DNA from: Demequina phytophila
GTDB taxonomy: Bacteria; Actinomycetota; Actinomycetes; Actinomycetales; Demequinaceae
DNA: 64,000 nt
Assembly: GCF_000971135.1 (NCBI RefSeq)
Contig: NZ_BBLW01000004.1
Coordinates: 277,922-341,921, forward strand
Reading direction: 5' to 3'
The translations under genes were made by a program, and so were the position numbers. Every line of letters starts with the position of its first letter. The first letter of the stretch is position 1. This document shows, piece by piece, positions 50,924-61,773 of this stretch. The notes below the pieces were generated by a model that was given only the letters and a program-made list of their open reading frames with translations, was not told where the DNA came from and did not search any database.

Positions 50924-52240
50924 TCAGCCGTTGATGAGCTCGTTGATCTTCGCGTCGTACTCGACGGCGAGCGACTCGACGTCGCCACCCTGAGCCACGG
51001 CGGCGAAGTACTGCTCCATCAGCTTGGCCTCCTCGATCGCGGCCCAGCCCGGCGCGGCCGGCGTGAGCTTGGCGGACGACGCCGCCTCGAGGGCGAGGTC
51101 ACCCATCGCGGCGACCGAGGTGTAGGTGTCGGCGTAGTCGAGGTTCGCGGGGCCGAGGCCGTTCTCCGCGAGCATCGTCTGGTAGTCCTCCGAGAAGATG
51201 ATGCGCATGAGGGTCTTGGCGCCCTCGACGTGCTCGGTCGCCGCGGAGATGCCGATGTTGGAGCCGCCCGCGAACACGGGAGCCGTGCCGCCGTCGACGC
51301 CCGGCAGGACGTACGCGCCGAACTTCTCGTCGTTCCAGGTCGCGACCTGCTCGCCCTCGTCGTTCTCGGTGAGGTCACCTAGCGACCAGTAGGCCCAGTT
51401 CGGCGCCATGGTGGTGGCGGCGGGGGTGCCCTGCAGGAAGTCGTCGTTGATCGCCTGGTAGGCGGTCGAGTCGTCGTCCGTGACCTTCGCGACGGAGGCC
51501 TTCTCGAAGAGCTCCTGCCACTGCTTCATGCCCTCGACGGACTCGGGCGAGGAGAGCGCCGAGGTCCAGGTGTCACCCTCGTAGGTGGCGATCTCGCCGC
51601 CGTTGGCGAAGATCCACGAGATGCCGTCGCGCCAGTCCTGGCCGGGCACGTACATGCCCGCGATGCCCTGGTCCTTGAGCGAGGCGTTGACCTCGGTCAC
51701 CTCGGCGAGCGTGGTCGGCACCTCGACGCCGCCCTGCTCGTACAGGTCCTTGCGGAACCAGGTGAGGCGCGAGCCGAAGTAGTACGGGAGGGCATACTTG
51801 GCGTCGCCCACCGCGCCGGCCTCGACGAAGCCCTGGAGCAGCGAGTCGCCGCCCAGCTCGTCGTACATGTCGGAGATGTCGAGGAACGCACCGACCGTGG
51901 TGAACGTCGCGGACTGGGTGTTGCCGACCTCGGTGACGTCCGGGGTGTTGGCGGAGTCCGGGAGGGCGGTGGTGAGGGACGCGATCGCGTCGCCCCAGCC
52001 GATCTGCTCGACGGTGAGCGCGCCGCCGTTCTCCTCGGTGTAGGTGGTCTTGAGGTAGTCGATGAGGGCCTCAGGGGTGTCGGTGCCCATGAGCCACAGC
52101 GTGATGTCCTCCGCGCCGCCGGCAGCGGCGGACTCGGTGGCGGAGGCGGTGGGCTCGGTCTCGCCGGGCGACGAGCAGCCCGCCAGTGCGATGGCGCCGG
52201 CGGCCGCGAACGCGGTCACCCCCAGCATCGTCTTCTTCAT
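50924..52240 (-). CDS. Extracellular sugar-binding lipoprotein, family 1
   Basis: A 438-residue lipoprotein: MKKTMLGVTAFAAAGAIALAGC with lipobox LAGC and Cys at residue 22, a Thr/Ser/Glu linker, and an SBP_bac_1 body (DITLWLMGTDTPEALIDYLK, PYYFGSRLTWFRKDLYEQGG, GVDGGTAPVFAGGSNIGIS). Gene order repressor, binding protein, permeases, NagZ, kinase, nagB, nagA points to GlcNAc, chitobiose or muropeptide sugars. ATG at 52240 with AAGGAA upstream. Confidence 0.9.
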   Translation of the reverse strand: MKKTMLGVTAFAAAGAIALAGCSSPGETEPTASATESAAAGGAEDITLWLMGTDTPEALIDYLKTTYTEENGGALTVEQIGWGDAIASLTTALPDSANTPDVTEVGNTQSATFTTVGAFLDISDMYDELGGDSLLQGFVEAGAVGDAKYALPYYFGSRLTWFRKDLYEQGGVEVPTTLAEVTEVNASLKDQGIAGMYVPGQDWRDGISWIFANGGEIATYEGDTWTSALSSPESVEGMKQWQELFEKASVAKVTDDDSTAYQAINDDFLQGTPAATTMAPNWAYWSLGDLTENDEGEQVATWNDEKFGAYVLPGVDGGTAPVFAGGSNIGISAATEHVEGAKTLMRIIFSEDYQTMLAENGLGPANLDYADTYTSVAAMGDLALEAASSAKLTPAAPGWAAIEEAKLMEQYFAAVAQGGDVESLAVEYDAKINELING

Positions 52241-52296
52241 TCCAGTTCCTTTTCTTGGTGGGTTCCGTGGCGGGTGGTGCCACGGGGGGACGAGGG

Positions 52297-53487
52297 TCAG
52301 AAGACCCCCAGCTGGCCGGTGAGGACCATGACCGCGGCCCCGAGCACGACGATGTCGCGCCCGAGCGTGGTCATCCGTACCGCGGGACCGCCGTGAGAGT
52401 CGGCCATCGTGCGGGAACGGATCGTCTCGGCGGCGGAGTCGAGCAGCGTGCCGTCGAGAAGATCGAGGGGGCCGGACAGGACGACCTCCCCAAGATTGAG
52501 AGCGCCCACCACGGGCGAGATCGAGATGCCGAGCCGCTCGCCCGCGGCGGCGAGCACGGCGTCGCGGCCGGCCGCGTCGGGGGCGGCCTGGGCGCGAGCC
52601 TGGAGCCGCGGGATCGCGAGCCAGGTCTCGAGGCAGCCCGTCTTGCCGCAGGCGCAGACCTCGCCGCCGTCGGTGCCGACGACCACGTGGCCGATCTCGC
52701 CCGCGGCCGAGTGCGCGCCGCGCACCAGGCGGCCGCCGATCACCAGGCCCGAACCGACACCGCGGCCGATCCGGATGAGCAGCGTGTCGTCCTCGGCGCC
52801 GCCGAAGGTGCGCTCGGCGAGGGCCGCCGCGTTGGCATCGTTCGCCACGAGGACCGGCAGGCCGGTGCGCTCGGCAAGGGTGTCCTGAAGCGGCAGGTCC
52901 GCCCAGCCGAGGTTGGGAGCGGAGAGCACGGTGCCCGCATCGTCCACGATGCCGGGGCTGCCGACGCCGACGCCCAGGATCGGCGCGTCGGCGCGGGCGA
53001 CCAGGCGGGCGAGGAGGTCGGAGACCGCGTCCACCGCCGCGGCGCCCGTGACGCCGGTGACGTCGAGCTGCTCGCGGTGCAGGACGGTGCCGTCGAGGTC
53101 CGTGACCACGCCGCGGAACAGGTTGAGGTAGGACAGGTCGAGCGCGACGATCGCGAAGCCGGCGCGGTTGATGTCGAGCAGCGTGGCCGGCTTGCCCGGG
53201 CGGGCGTCGGCGCGGATGCCGAGCTCGATCACCAGGTCGTCGGCGATGAGGTCCGCGACCAGGTCCGAGATGGTGACGCGGGTGAGGCCCACGGCGCGGG
53301 CGAGGTCCGCGCGGGACAGGCCCTCCGAGCGGTACAGCTCCTGCAGGACGAGGACGCGGTTGTGGCTGCGCGCCCGCTCCGGGGTGACGCGTGCGCCGGC
53401 GCGCACCACCGAGGCGAATCGGTGCTGTCGCGACGCGGCTCGCTCCGATGCGAGTCCGGTTCCCTGGCGGGTCCCTTGCTGGGTCAT
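52297..53487 (-). CDS. ROK family transcriptional repressor (NagC/XylR-like)
   Basis: A 396-residue regulator: MarR-like winged helix at residues 38-95 (NRVLVLQELYRSEGLSRADLARAVGLTRVTISDLVADLI) joined to a ROK sugar-binding domain with VGVGSPGIVDDAG, NDANAAALAE, GRGVGSGLVIGGRLVRG and an intact zinc motif CACGKTGCLE near residue 285. The signal is probably GlcNAc-6-P or a related sugar. It heads the amino-sugar locus and its own promoter carries a perfect operator. A repeat copy (52936-52945) encodes VDDAG. Confidence 0.9.
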   Translation of the reverse strand: MTQQGTRQGTGLASERAASRQHRFASVVRAGARVTPERARSHNRVLVLQELYRSEGLSRADLARAVGLTRVTISDLVADLIADDLVIELGIRADARPGKPATLLDINRAGFAIVALDLSYLNLFRGVVTDLDGTVLHREQLDVTGVTGAAAVDAVSDLLARLVARADAPILGVGVGSPGIVDDAGTVLSAPNLGWADLPLQDTLAERTGLPVLVANDANAAALAERTFGGAEDDTLLIRIGRGVGSGLVIGGRLVRGAHSAAGEIGHVVVGTDGGEVCACGKTGCLETWLAIPRLQARAQAAPDAAGRDAVLAAAGERLGISISPVVGALNLGEVVLSGPLDLLDGTLLDSAAETIRSRTMADSHGGPAVRMTTLGRDIVVLGAAVMVLTGQLGVF

Positions 53488-53491
53488 GTTC

Positions 53492-53523
53492 GTTAGTAAA
53501 GGTTACTAACAATCAAAGTGCAA
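53492..53523 (-). promoter_or_regulatory. Promoter and operator of the ROK repressor gene
   Basis: On the minus strand TTGCAC (53518-53523) and TTTACT (53495-53500) are 17 bases apart, with the ATG seven bases after the -10 box. The perfect dyad GTTAGTAA-N3-TTACTAAC (53492-53510) covers the -10 box and much of the spacer. A repressor bound there would block its own promoter. The dyad is among the few AT-rich spots in the window. Confidence 0.8.
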
Positions 53524-53679
53524 GGGGTCGGGGTGAATTTCTTGGGATCGTTACCGGTCCGTGATGTGGACGTTCACACCGCTTCCGTCCGGATCGCGGA
53601 CGGGCCGGGGGTGCACGGGCGGCGCGCGCGACTCGAGGACGAGTCCGGCGTCATCCGAGCCGCCCCGGCTCGAGCCACC
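53524..53679. other. Non-coding stretch upstream of the ROK repressor, no gene seen
   Basis: Part of the 586-base gap 53488-54073, the largest in the window. Apart from the promoter at its left end and the repeats that follow, this piece shows no ORF with a start signal and no recognisable RNA gene. Confidence 0.5.
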
Positions 53680-54003
53680 TGATCGGATCGTGCAGATCCA
53701 GGTCGACTTCTCTGCACGATCCGATCAACGGGGCGTGACGGCCGCCGTCGAGCGGGCGCCGTTGCGTGCCCGTGACACCTTGGAGCTCGCACACGGCGCT
53801 GTGCGGACACCAGGGTGTCACCAGGGCGCAGCGGGCGCTCCTGCGTCACCGGGACCCGCCGCCGAAGACATCAACGCATGCCGCGACCGCCTCCGCGCCC
53901 ACCCCACCCACCGCACGCATCGGCTCGAGAGTCCATGTGATCTGATCGCGCAGATCCAGGTCGACTTCTCTGCACGATCCGATCAACGAGGCGTGACGGC
54001 CGC
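53680..54003. repeat. Two copies of a 66-bp palindromic element
   Basis: Copy 1 (53680-53745) and copy 2 (53938-54003) differ at only a few positions. Each has 17-base arms (TGATCGGATCGTGCAGA and its complement in copy 1, perfect; copy 2 has two changes in the left arm) around an identical 14-base loop TCCAGGTCGACTTC, followed by the same 18-base tail. Between them lies another long dyad: GTGACACCTTGG and CCAGGGTGTCAC around CGCACA-N6-TGTGCG (about 53770-53822). Confidence 0.9.
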
Positions 54004-54019
54004 GCGAGAACGCCGAGAG

Positions 54020-54054
54020 CCCCGACCCGCCCCCACACGGGGGGCGGGTCGGGG
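54020..54054 (-). terminator. Terminator after mdh
   Basis: CCCCGACCCGCCCC and GGGGCGGGTCGGGG form a 14-bp perfect stem with a 7-base loop, 20 bases beyond the mdh stop. Confidence 0.88.
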
Positions 54055-54073
54055 CCCGGTCACGCGGATGCGC

Positions 54074-56401
<2,328 letters not shown>

Positions 56402-56503
56402 TCACACCTTCGTCGGATGGTGGCACCAGGCTAGTCCACGCACCCGGGCCCTACGTCACGGCCCGATCAGGGCCGGTGGACGGTCCGCGCGCCCCCTCGC
56501 CCA

Positions 56504-56514
56504 GGGACGATGCG
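56504..56514 (+). repeat. Single repeat copy upstream of the aquaporin gene
   Basis: A perfect GGGACGATGCG lies 55 bases before the aquaporin ATG in the divergent gap to icd. Confidence 0.8.
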
Positions 56515-56568
56515 CGTGCGAGTATGCGACAGAGCGCGCCCGCCGCGGCACGCCTGTCAGGAGGAACG

Positions 56569-57399
56569 ATGAGCCAGTCTTCTTTTGAGAACGCGGGGGA
56601 GCCCGACGTGGTCGAGCTCTCCGAGGAGCTCACCGAGGAGGTGTGGGTCGAGGACGCCTCCGGCCCCAGCCTGGTGGCCCGCATGCTGGCGGAGCTCGCC
56701 GGCACCTTCATCCTCGTCTTCATGGGCGTGGGCACGGCGCTGTTCCTGTCGGTGGGGAACAACGGCACGCTGACCGCCGCGTTCGGCTTCGCGCTCGGCG
56801 TCATCATCGCAGCGGTGATCTTCGGCGGCGTGTCCGGCGCTCACCTCAACCCGGCGGTGTCGGTGGGTCTGTGGCTCGCGGGCCGCTTCCAGGGCCGCGA
56901 CGTCGCCCCGTACATCCTCGCGCAGCTGGTCGGCGCGACCGCCGCCGGAGCGCTCCTGTTCGGGCTCGTCGCCGGGCACCCGAGCATCGAGAGCGCGCGC
57001 GAGTTCATGGACGGCGGGGCCAACGGCTACGGCGACCACTCCCCCGCGGGCTTCAACCTGGTGTCAGGCCTGGTGATCGAGGTCCTCATCGCCGCGCTGC
57101 TCGTCGGCGTGGTGCTCGCGGTGACGTCCGCGCGCGCGGTGCCCGGCGTGGCGCCGTTCGCGATCGGCCTCACCGTGGGCTTCCTGGTGCTGGTGGCCAT
57201 CCCCTTCACCAACGGCGCGCTCAACCCGGCACGCGCGACCGGCATCGCGATCTTCGCCGACACGTGGGCGCTGCAGCAGGTGTGGCTGTTCTGGGTCGCA
57301 CCGCTCGTGGGCGGCGCGATCGCGGGCCTGCTGGTGCGCGCGTTCGGCCCCGAGGAGGACCTCATCACCGTCGAGGTGATCGAGACCATCGAGGACTGA
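56569..57399 (+). CDS. Aquaporin (MIP family)
   Basis: A 276-residue channel with an unusual acidic N-terminal tail of about 38 residues, then six helices. The two NPA loops are present: SGAHLNPAVSVGLWLAG near residue 97 and NGALNPARATG near residue 225. The Arg after the second NPA and the small residues around suggest a water channel (AqpZ-like), though glycerol passage cannot be excluded. ATG at 56569 with AGGAGG upstream; a strong terminator follows. Confidence 0.9.
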   Translation: MSQSSFENAGEPDVVELSEELTEEVWVEDASGPSLVARMLAELAGTFILVFMGVGTALFLSVGNNGTLTAAFGFALGVIIAAVIFGGVSGAHLNPAVSVGLWLAGRFQGRDVAPYILAQLVGATAAGALLFGLVAGHPSIESAREFMDGGANGYGDHSPAGFNLVSGLVIEVLIAALLVGVVLAVTSARAVPGVAPFAIGLTVGFLVLVAIPFTNGALNPARATGIAIFADTWALQQVWLFWVAPLVGGAIAGLLVRAFGPEEDLITVEVIETIED

Positions 57400-57413
57400 G
57401 CTCCTCAGGACGC

Positions 57414-57447
57414 ACGACAGCCCCCGCCTCGCGGCGGGGGCTGTCGT
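57414..57447. terminator. Perfect 15-bp terminator after the aquaporin gene
   Basis: ACGACAGCCCCCGCC and its complement flank a TCGC tetraloop. It is shared with the convergent DUF3017 gene. Confidence 0.92.
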
Positions 57448-57461
57448 CGTCTCGGGCTCTT

Positions 57462-57725
57462 CTATCCCAGCGGCGTGGTGAGCCCCAGGAACAGCAGAGC
57501 CGCCGCGAGCACCACCAGCACACCCACGTCGATCGCGCGGCGGCGCACCTCGAAGGTCCGGCCCACCGGGATCACGATGCGCGCGACGGCCCCCGCCGCG
57601 GCGAAGGCCGCCAGCGCGAGCACGGCCACGTCGACGCCGACGATCAGGCCGGACAACGCGATCGCGACCACCGCGGCCGTCAGGCCGACCGCGAGCCCGA
57701 GCGGGGTACGGGTCCTCTCCCCCAT
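57462..57725 (-). CDS. DUF3017 small membrane protein, 87 aa
   Basis: An 87-residue protein with three hydrophobic helices (LGLAVGLTAAVVAIALSGLIV, AVLALAAFAAAGAVARIVI, VGVLVVLAAALLFLGL) and the basic loop GRTFEVRRRAID. DUF3017 genes sit beside purH or folD throughout actinobacteria; function unknown. ATG at 57725, 17 bases after the purH stop, so probably co-transcribed. Confidence 0.85.
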   Translation of the reverse strand: MGERTRTPLGLAVGLTAAVVAIALSGLIVGVDVAVLALAAFAAAGAVARIVIPVGRTFEVRRRAIDVGVLVVLAAALLFLGLTTPLG

Positions 57726-57742
57726 GTGCGCCTCCTGGTGGC

Positions 57743-59299
57743 CTAGTGGAAGAAGTGCCGGGTGCCGGTGTGGTACAGCGTGATCCCGGCGGCCTCCGCG
57801 GCCGCGATCACCTCAGCATCGCGCACCGATCCGCCGGGCGACGCCACGGCGCGCACGCCGCCGTCGATCAGCACCTGGAGTCCGTCCGCGAACGGGAAGA
57901 AGGCGTCGGACGCGGCCACGGAGCCCTGCGCCCGCTCCTCGCCGGCGCGGCTCACCGCGAGGCGGCACGAGTCGACGCGGTTGACCTGCCCCATGCCGAT
58001 GCCCACCGCGCCGCCGTCCTTGGCCAGCAGGATCGCGTTCGACTTCACCGCGCGGCACGCCCGCCACGCGAACTCGAGCTCCGCGAGCGTCGCCTCGTCC
58101 GCGACGGGGCCGGCGACGTGCTGCCACGTCGAGGCCGGGTCGCCGGGCGCGTCGATCGCGTCCGCCTGCTGCACCAGCAGCCCGCCGCTCACGCGACGCC
58201 ACTCGGCCACCAGCGGCACCGGGTCGATCTCGAGGATGCGCAGGTTCTTCTTCTTGGCGAGGATCTCGACGGCCTCGTCCTCGTAGCCGGGGGCGACCAC
58301 CACCTCGGTGAAGATCTCCGCGACCTGACGCGCCGCATCGGCCGTCACCACGCCGTTGGCGGCGATCACGCCGCCGAACGCGCTCACCGGGTCCGTCGCG
58401 TGCGCCTTCGCGTGCGCCTCGGCGATGGTGTCGCCCACCGCGATCCCGCACGGGTTGGCGTGCTTGATCACCGCGACGGCCGGGCCGGCGTGGTCGTACG
58501 CGGCGCGCACGGCGGCGTCGGCGTCGACGTAGTTGTTGAAGGACATCTCCTTGCCGTGCAGCTGGCGCGCCCCGGCGATGCCGGCGCCCGAGCCGTCCGA
58601 GTACAGGGCGGCGTTCTGGTGCGGGTTCTCGCCGTAGCGCAGGGCGGCCGTGCGGGTGAACGATGCGCCCATCCAGCCGGGCAGGCCGGTCCCCTCGTCG
58701 TCGGGCGCCTGGGTGCTGCCCAGCCACGAGGCGACCTGGACGTCGTACTCCGCGGTGTGGCGGAACGCCTTGACGGCGAGCTGCGTGCGCTCGGCGAGCG
58801 TGAAGCCGCCGTGGCCCACCGCGCTGGCGGCGAGCTCGTAGTCCTCGGGGTCCACCACGACGGCGACGCTGGCGTGGTTCTTCGCAGCGCCGCGCACCAT
58901 CGACGGCCCGCCGATGTCGATCTGCTCGACCACCTCGTCGTCCGAGGCGCCGGACGCGACGGTCGCGGCGAACGGGTAGAGGTTCACCACCACCAGGTCG
59001 AACGCCTCGATGCCCAGCTCCGCGAGCTGCGCGACGTGCGACTCGAGGCGGCGGTCCGCGAGGATGCCCGCGTGCACGTTCGGGTGGAGCGTCTTGACGC
59101 GGCCGTCGAGGCACTCGGGGAAGCCGGTGAGCTCCTCGACCGGGGTGACGGGCACGCCGGCGGCGGCGATCCGCTGCGCGGTCGAGCCGGTCGAGACGAT
59201 CTGCACGCCCTCGTGGGTGAGCGCGGTCGCGAGCTCCTCGATGCCGGTCTTGTCGTACACGGAGATGAGGGCGCGGCGGACGGCCTGACGCTCGGTCAT
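57743..59299 (-). CDS. purH: Bifunctional AICAR transformylase/IMP cyclohydrolase PurH
   Basis: A 518-residue enzyme for the last two steps of IMP synthesis. The N-terminal MGS-like cyclohydrolase domain shows [64 protein letters not shown] and NLYPF. The transformylase domain has [40 protein letters not shown] (Lys-His pair) and [14 protein letters not shown] at 59299 overlaps the purN stop as ATGA. No separate riboswitch is visible here. Confidence 0.94.
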   Translation of the reverse strand: MTERQAVRRALISVYDKTGIEELATALTHEGVQIVSTGSTAQRIAAAGVPVTPVEELTGFPECLDGRVKTLHPNVHAGILADRRLESHVAQLAELGIEAFDLVVVNLYPFAATVASGASDDEVVEQIDIGGPSMVRGAAKNHASVAVVVDPEDYELAASAVGHGGFTLAERTQLAVKAFRHTAEYDVQVASWLGSTQAPDDEGTGLPGWMGASFTRTAALRYGENPHQNAALYSDGSGAGIAGARQLHGKEMSFNNYVDADAAVRAAYDHAGPAVAVIKHANPCGIAVGDTIAEAHAKAHATDPVSAFGGVIAANGVVTADAARQVAEIFTEVVVAPGYEDEAVEILAKKKNLRILEIDPVPLVAEWRRVSGGLLVQQADAIDAPGDPASTWQHVAGPVADEATLAELEFAWRACRAVKSNAILLAKDGGAVGIGMGQVNRVDSCRLAVSRAGEERAQGSVAASDAFFPFADGLQVLIDGGVRAVASPGGSVRDAEVIAAAEAAGITLYHTGTRHFFH

Positions 59300-59946
59300 G
59301 ATGACTCCTCGGTGGTGGGGTTCGCCGCGCCGATGCGCACGGTGCGGCCGCTGACGGTCCAGCCCTCGCGGGCGAGGCGGCCGAGCGTGGCGGTGACCAG
59401 CACGCGCTCGACCTCCTTGATGCGCTCGTGGAGGGTGGGCTCGGTGTCGTCGTCGAGGACCTCGACCGCCGCCTGCGCGACGATGGGCCCGGTGTCCACG
59501 CCGGCGTCGACGACGATGACGGTGCATCCCGTCACCTTCGCTCCCCCGGCGAGGGCGTCCCTCACCCCGTGCGCGCCGGGGTAGGCGGGCAGCAGGGCGG
59601 GGTGCGTGTTGAGGATGCGGCCGCCGAAGCGCTCGAGCGAGGGCTCGCCGAGCAGCCGCATGAAGCCCGCGAGCAGCACGATCTCGGGGTCGAACGTGGC
59701 GATGGTGCGGGCGATCGCCTCATCCCACAGGGCGCGGGACTCGAAGTCGGCCAGCCGCACCACGGCGGTGGGGACGCCGCACTCGCGCGCGATGTCGAGC
59801 GCGCCGATCCCGTCCTTGTCGGTGACCACCCCGACCACGCGGGCGCCGTAGGCATCCTCGCGCGCGGCCTCGAGCACGGCGCGAAGGGTGGACCCTGCCC
59901 CGGAGACGAGCACGACGACACGCCGGGGACGGGGTGGGTTTGTCAC
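59296..59946 (-). CDS. purN: Phosphoribosylglycinamide formyltransferase PurN
   Basis: A 216-residue enzyme that formylates GAR with 10-formyl-THF. Visible: [18 protein letters not shown] phosphate loop (a shift from the usual SGxGSNL), [61 protein letters not shown], with catalytic Asn-His-Asp. Start GTG at 59946, TAGGCT box seven bases upstream. First gene of purN-purH-DUF3017. Confidence 0.93.
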   Translation of the reverse strand: MTNPPRPRRVVVLVSGAGSTLRAVLEAAREDAYGARVVGVVTDKDGIGALDIARECGVPTAVVRLADFESRALWDEAIARTIATFDPEIVLLAGFMRLLGEPSLERFGGRILNTHPALLPAYPGAHGVRDALAGGAKVTGCTVIVVDAGVDTGPIVAQAAVEVLDDDTEPTLHERIKEVERVLVTATLGRLAREGWTVSGRTVRIGAANPTTEESS

Positions 59947-59953
59947 AGCGTCG

Positions 59954-59959
59954 AGCCTA
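59954..59959 (-). promoter_or_regulatory. Leaderless -10 box of purN
   Basis: TAGGCT on the minus strand, seven bases before the GTG start. Confidence 0.5.
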
Positions 59960-59996
59960 TCGGCATGCTGGGGGTCACACCGACCGAGGGAGCCGC

Positions 59997-60422
59997 ATGC
60001 CGCCCACCCCCGACGCCGCGCCCGAGGTGGGTGCCGGCGCTCGCCGAGCCGTGCAGTGGAGCCTCGGGCTCCTCACCGCGATGCTGCTGGTCCCGCTGTT
60101 CGGGCCCACGTGGGGGCTGTCCTCGCTGATCCTCGCGCCGGCGGCGGCCGCGGCGATGATCACCGCGCTCGTGATGCTGCGCGGCGTGCGCCTCACCGGG
60201 CTCAAGGTGGTGCTCGCGATCGGCATCGGCGCCTCCGCGATCGCGCTGATGTACGGGCTCGGCCTGGTGATCCTGCACGACCAGGTCCAGGCGCTCACCG
60301 ACTGCCAGGCGAACGCGATCACCCAGACCGCGCGCCAGGTGTGCCTCGACGAGTACGAGCAGTCCTATCTCGACCTGCTCGAGGAGTGGGGGCTCACCGT
60401 CCCGACCGGGCTGGCTCCCTGA
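59997..60422 (+). CDS. Small membrane protein, 141 aa
   Basis: Three hydrophobic helices (VQWSLGLLTAMLLVPLFG, SSLILAPAAAAAMITALVML, VVLAIGIGASAIALMYGLGLVIL) and a C-terminal outside-type domain with two Cys (DCQAN and VCLDEYEQSYLDLLEEWG). Family not recognised. ATG at 59997 with GAGGGAG upstream; divergent from purN. Its last 29 bases overlap the end of the convergent DUF6350 gene, so the two messages overlap tail to tail. Confidence 0.72.
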   Translation: MPPTPDAAPEVGAGARRAVQWSLGLLTAMLLVPLFGPTWGLSSLILAPAAAAAMITALVMLRGVRLTGLKVVLAIGIGASAIALMYGLGLVILHDQVQALTDCQANAITQTARQVCLDEYEQSYLDLLEEWGLTVPTGLAP

Positions 60423-61650
60423 CGGGGGCGACGGGAACCTCGGGCTCCGCCCGCGCATCGTCCCTCCGCACGTATCCGCGCACCCACCGCCACGCGGCGA
60501 TCGCCCCCCACACCGCGGCGTACCCGGCGACCACCAGCGCGGTGCCGATGAGGGTGACGGGCACGATCTCGGCGCCGACCTGCTCGAGGCGTCCCGGCCC
60601 TGCGGATCCGCGCGACGCGGCCGTGAGGGCCGCGAACCCGAGCGCGACCGCCGCGATCGCGACCCCGGCGGAGCGCGCCGAGGCCCAGTCGAGGCCGATT
60701 CTTCTGCTCAGCGACGCACGAGCGATCGCGGCGAGCACCACCACGGCGACCGGCGCCCAGGTCCACCAGCCGCCCGAGCCGGACGGCAGCGCGCCCAGGA
60801 GCGGCAGCTGCGGGAGGGTGTCGACGGTGAGGGTGTCCGGCGCGTACAGCGATCCGGTGCCGACCACGAAGCCGGGGCCGACCATCCACGCGACCATCCA
60901 GCACACCAGGGTGGGCACGTAGAGGGTCTCGGCGATCGCGAGCGCGCCCACGCCCAGCGGGTCCATCCGGAGGTCCGCCGCGATGGTCGCGATCCGGTCC
61001 ATCCCGAGCACGGCCCACACGCCGCCGATCGCGGCCGCCGCTGCCACCACGAACGCGAGCGTGCCGAGTCCCAGGCGGAGGCCCGCGCGGACCTCGTCGG
61101 GGACGACGTCGAGCAGGTGCAGGCGGGCGCCGTAGGCACGCCAGATGCCGGCGGCCACCGCGGGCGCCGCGATGAGAGCGCACACGAGCGTGGCTCGCAG
61201 CGCTCCCGCCTCGCGCGAACCGTCGGGACTGCCCAGCCACCCGATCACGCCCGCGCCGGCCGCGAAGGTCGCGACGCCGAGCGCCCAGCTGGTCCACGTC
61301 TTGACGGCGAAGCGGCGCGCGACGCCCACCAGGATCGCGGCGCTCACCAGCGGCATCCCGAGCGGGACCAGGGAGAGCGTGGCACCGCCGAACACGATCG
61401 GGACGCCGTGCCCGAGCAACCACACCGAGGTGGCGACGGTGGCCGCGCCGGACCAGTCGACCGCGGCGGAGCCGTCGAGGCTGGGCGCGCCGGCGACGGC
61501 CGCGAGCGCGGGCGCGAGCACCACGAGGTAGGACAGCGCGATGGCCTGGAGGCCGGTGAGCGCGCCGCCCGCCCAGCCCGGGATGGCCGCCCGGATGCGC
61601 GCGAACAGCGGGCGCGCGGTGCGGAGGGCGTCGACAGGCATGGGCACCAT
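60394..61650 (-). CDS. DUF6350 polytopic membrane protein
   Basis: A 418-residue protein with about ten hydrophobic helices: GGALTGLQAIALSYLVVLAPALAAV near the start, WLLGHGVPIVFGGATLSLVPLG, and WMVAWMVGPGFVVGTGSLYAPD in the middle. These match DUF6350, an actinobacterial family encoded between sucCD and purN-purH, sometimes linked by name to PerM-like cell-division proteins. Function unproven. ATG at 61650 or 61641; no ribosome binding site seen. The tail VRRDDARAEPEV is encoded by a repeat copy (60454-60464). Confidence 0.82.
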   Translation of the reverse strand: MVPMPVDALRTARPLFARIRAAIPGWAGGALTGLQAIALSYLVVLAPALAAVAGAPSLDGSAAVDWSGAATVATSVWLLGHGVPIVFGGATLSLVPLGMPLVSAAILVGVARRFAVKTWTSWALGVATFAAGAGVIGWLGSPDGSREAGALRATLVCALIAAPAVAAGIWRAYGARLHLLDVVPDEVRAGLRLGLGTLAFVVAAAAAIGGVWAVLGMDRIATIAADLRMDPLGVGALAIAETLYVPTLVCWMVAWMVGPGFVVGTGSLYAPDTLTVDTLPQLPLLGALPSGSGGWWTWAPVAVVVLAAIARASLSRRIGLDWASARSAGVAIAAVALGFAALTAASRGSAGPGRLEQVGAEIVPVTLIGTALVVAGYAAVWGAIAAWRWVRGYVRRDDARAEPEVPVAPVREPARSGR

Positions 61651-61664
61651 GGTCGCGCGTCGAC

Positions 61665-61675
61665 GGGACGATGCG
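61665..61675 (+). repeat. Single repeat copy upstream of DUF6350
   Basis: A perfect GGGACGATGCG lies 15 bases before the chosen ATG of the leftward DUF6350 gene. Confidence 0.8.
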
Positions 61676-61727
61676 GTGGACCGGCGCGCGCACGGGCGGC
61701 GGCGCCGCCCGGCGGGGCACACGGCAA

Positions 61728-61757
61728 CGGGGCCCCGACCCGAAGGTCGAGGCCCCG
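61728..61757 (-). terminator. Terminator after sucD
   Basis: CGGGGCC and GGCCCCG, with GACC-CGAA-GGTC inside, form a hairpin 16 bases beyond the sucD stop. Confidence 0.75.
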
Positions 61758-61773
61758 CCGCGCGCCTCAGGGA

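Noticed and set aside
53680..54003. A two-repeat CRISPR remnant
   Set aside because: The unit is 66 bp with long arms and a 192-base spacer; no cas gene lies near.
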